Positions 62,439-64,000 of a stretch of 64,000 nt of DNA are shown piece after piece. This DNA comes from an uncultured Odoribacter sp. (lineage in GTDB: Bacteria > Bacteroidota > Bacteroidia > Bacteroidales > Marinifilaceae), in the NCBI GenBank assembly GCA_900541415.1, contig UQJP01000006.1, positions 62,001-126,000 of the forward strand, in the 5' to 3' direction. The notes beneath the pieces are model-generated. The model was not told where the DNA came from, ran no database searches, and was given only the letters and a program-made list of their open reading frames with translations. How positions within the stretch are numbered: the first letter of the stretch is position 1; the number at the start of each line of letters is the position of its first letter. The translations under genes were made by a program, and so were the position numbers.

Positions 62439-64000
62439 ATGATTGAAAATCTGGTTATCGTTGAGTCTCCTGCAAAGGCCAAAACCATCGAAAAATTCCT
62501 GGGCAAAGGTTACACCGTCAAATCCAGTTTCGGACATATCCGGGATTTGGAAAAAAAGGACCTCGGCGTTGATATTGAACAGAATTTTAAGCCTAAATAT
62601 GAAATTTCTGCGGATAAGAAAGCCGTGGTTAAAGAACTGAAAGCACTTGCCAAAGAAGCAAAAACCGTTTGGCTCGCTTCCGATGAGGACCGCGAGGGAG
62701 AGGCTATTGCCTGGCATCTTTTCGAGGTGTTGAATCTGAAGCCGGAAAACACAAAAAGGATCGTCTTCCATGAAATTACGAAAGATGCGATTCTGAATGC
62801 GATTCAAAATCCCAGGAGCATCGATCAAAATCTGGTGGATGCCCAGCAAGCCCGCCGGGTTCTCGACCGTTTGGTGGGTTTTGAAGTTTCCCCGGTGTTG
62901 TGGAAAAAAGTAAAACCGGCTCTCTCTGCGGGACGCGTACAGTCGGTTGCGGTAAAATTGATCGTAGAAAGAGAACGAGAAATCAATGCCTTTAAAGAAC
63001 AACAATATTATAAGGTAACCGGAACTTTCGAAACTCAAAACGACCATGCTCTCCTGAAAGCAGAAACTCCGGAACGTTTCAACGATAAGGCCACAACCCT
63101 ACAATACATAGAGGACTGTAAAAATGCGGTTTTCTCTGTCAAGAATGTGGAAACCAAGCCGGCGATACGCAAACCGGCCCCGCCTTTCACAACTTCAACT
63201 TTGCAACAGGAAGCATCGCGAAAACTGGGTTTTTCCGTATCACAAACCATGTCGGTAGCCCAAAAGCTCTATGAACATGGGCTAATCACTTATATGCGAA
63301 CGGACTCGGTCAACCTCTCCGATTTGGCCATACGCGGTGCAAAAGCGGTGATTTGCCAGACATTAGGTGAAAAATATTCCCGTCCCCGTAATTTCGAAAC
63401 CAGGACTAAAGGGGCACAGGAAGCCCACGAAGCCATCCGTCCGACCTATATGGATAAAGAGAGTATCGAAGGCGACCGGAACGAAAAGCAATTATACGAA
63501 CTAATATATAAGAGGACGCTGGCCTCCCAGATGGCCGATGCCGAACTGGAAAGGACTACGATTACGATAAACCTTTCCAATCATCATATCCCGTTCGTTG
63601 CGACAGGCGAAGTTATTGTCTTCGATGGTTTTCTGCGGATGTACCTGGAATCGCACGATGAAGAAACAGACGACGATAGCAGCGGTTTGCTTCCCCCGAT
63701 TAATAAAGGCGACCTTCTAAACCGCTTGTTGATCAGCGCCACCGAGCAATATACCCTTCACCCGCCCCGTTATACGGAAGCCAGCCTGGTGAAGAAAATG
63801 GAAACATTGGGAATCGGCCGTCCTTCGACTTATGCACCGACCATCACAACCATCCAGAACCGGGGCTATATCATCAAAGAATCGCGGGAAGGAACGGAAC
63901 GGAATATCGAACAAATCGAATTAAAAGGAAACGATATTAAGATAAAAGTCTCCAAAAAAATATTCGGGGCTGAAAAGAAAAAACTTTTCCCTTCGGACAT
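62439..64000 (+). CDS. topA: DNA topoisomerase I (3' end outside window)
   Basis: Open from ATG 62439 to the end of the window, about 520 residues. Toprim domain: MIENLVIVESPAKAKTIEKF (Glu) and WLASDEDREGEAIAWHLFEV (DxDxEG). Then HEITKDAI, VDAQQARRVLDRLVGFEVSP, ALSAGRVQSVAVKLI, and the active-site tyrosine Tyr285 in GLITYMRTDSVNLS. Relaxes negatively supercoiled DNA. Probably a single-gene unit after the lspA terminator; the C-terminal zinc or basic repeats lie outside. Confidence 0.96.
   Translation, partial: MIENLVIVESPAKAKTIEKFLGKGYTVKSSFGHIRDLEKKDLGVDIEQNFKPKYEISADKKAVVKELKALAKEAKTVWLASDEDREGEAIAWHLFEVLNLKPENTKRIVFHEITKDAILNAIQNPRSIDQNLVDAQQARRVLDRLVGFEVSPVLWKKVKPALSAGRVQSVAVKLIVEREREINAFKEQQYYKVTGTFETQNDHALLKAETPERFNDKATTLQYIEDCKNAVFSVKNVETKPAIRKPAPPFTTSTLQQEASRKLGFSVSQTMSVAQKLYEHGLITYMRTDSVNLSDLAIRGAKAVICQTLGEKYSRPRNFETRTKGAQEAHEAIRPTYMDKESIEGDRNEKQLYELIYKRTLASQMADAELERTTITINLSNHHIPFVATGEVIVFDGFLRMYLESHDEETDDDSSGLLPPINKGDLLNRLLISATEQYTLHPPRYTEASLVKKMETLGIGRPSTYAPTITTIQNRGYIIKESREGTERNIEQIELKGNDIKIKVSKKIFGAEKKKLFPSD

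Overview
The window is a piece of a Bacteroidales chromosome, about 43% G+C by eye. The evidence is the TAnnTTTG-type promoter elements, the lptE-TPR-secG cluster, DcaP-like and other outer-membrane barrels, 6-bladed beta-propeller lipoproteins, alanine/glutamate tails on ribosomal proteins, and a CepA/CfxA-like class A beta-lactamase. A gut anaerobe of the Odoribacter/Butyricimonas type fits (KorAB 2-oxoacid:ferredoxin oxidoreductase, B12-dependent ribonucleotide reductase), but the genus is an inference.

Layout. 1-2011: end of a TPR protein and a small outer-membrane barrel (+). 2169-5044: korAB (-). 5433-8030: an MscS-type channel and CorA (+). 8160-9452: enolase (-). 9740-28389: one 18.6-kb minus-strand run joining the str, S10, spc and alpha operons (rpsL-rpsG-fusA-rpsJ ... 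secY-map-infA-rpmJ-rpsM-rpsK-rpsD-rpoA-rplQ), ending in a strong terminator. 28938-32360: a receiver-less sigma-54 activator, lptE, a TPR protein and secG (+). 32647-35845: groES-groEL and a beta-lactamase. 36068-40926: Na/Pi cotransporter, glycyl-tRNA synthetase and a porin (+). 41120-55379: a long minus-strand stretch with two beta-propeller lipoproteins, ribF, nrdJ, rimM-rpsP, an Nramp transporter, a CAT-like acetyltransferase, a histidine phosphatase, a flavodoxin, a 55-aa membrane protein, and an accessory lipoprotein locus with two tandem, nearly identical small secreted proteins. 55668-64000: aspartate kinase, ileS, a DksA-like protein, lspA and the 5' part of topA (+).

Most of the window is core machinery for translation, protein export and folding. 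Four things stand out. (1) The isoleucyl-tRNA synthetase carries G-I-H-H where class I synthetases have HIGH; this swapped signature is known from a subset of type 2 IleRS linked to extreme mupirocin resistance. (2) The 52.5-55.4 kb locus encodes a lipoprotein with an acidic linker, a Cys/His knuckle and a JAMM-like HxHP...S..D motif. It overlaps by ATGA with a small exported protein that is duplicated; the copies share a 341-bp block without a single difference. The layout resembles a surface effector with companion proteins. (3) Several spacers in the ribosomal operon hold inverted arrays of short degenerate tandem units (7-mers like GATTTAC or GACAAAG, 9-mers like GTTTATAAA) that fold into hairpins; a related element precedes glyS. 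(4) A 55-codon membrane protein gene lies between the flavodoxin and the duplicated genes.

No tRNA or rRNA gene, insertion sequence, prophage or CRISPR array was seen.
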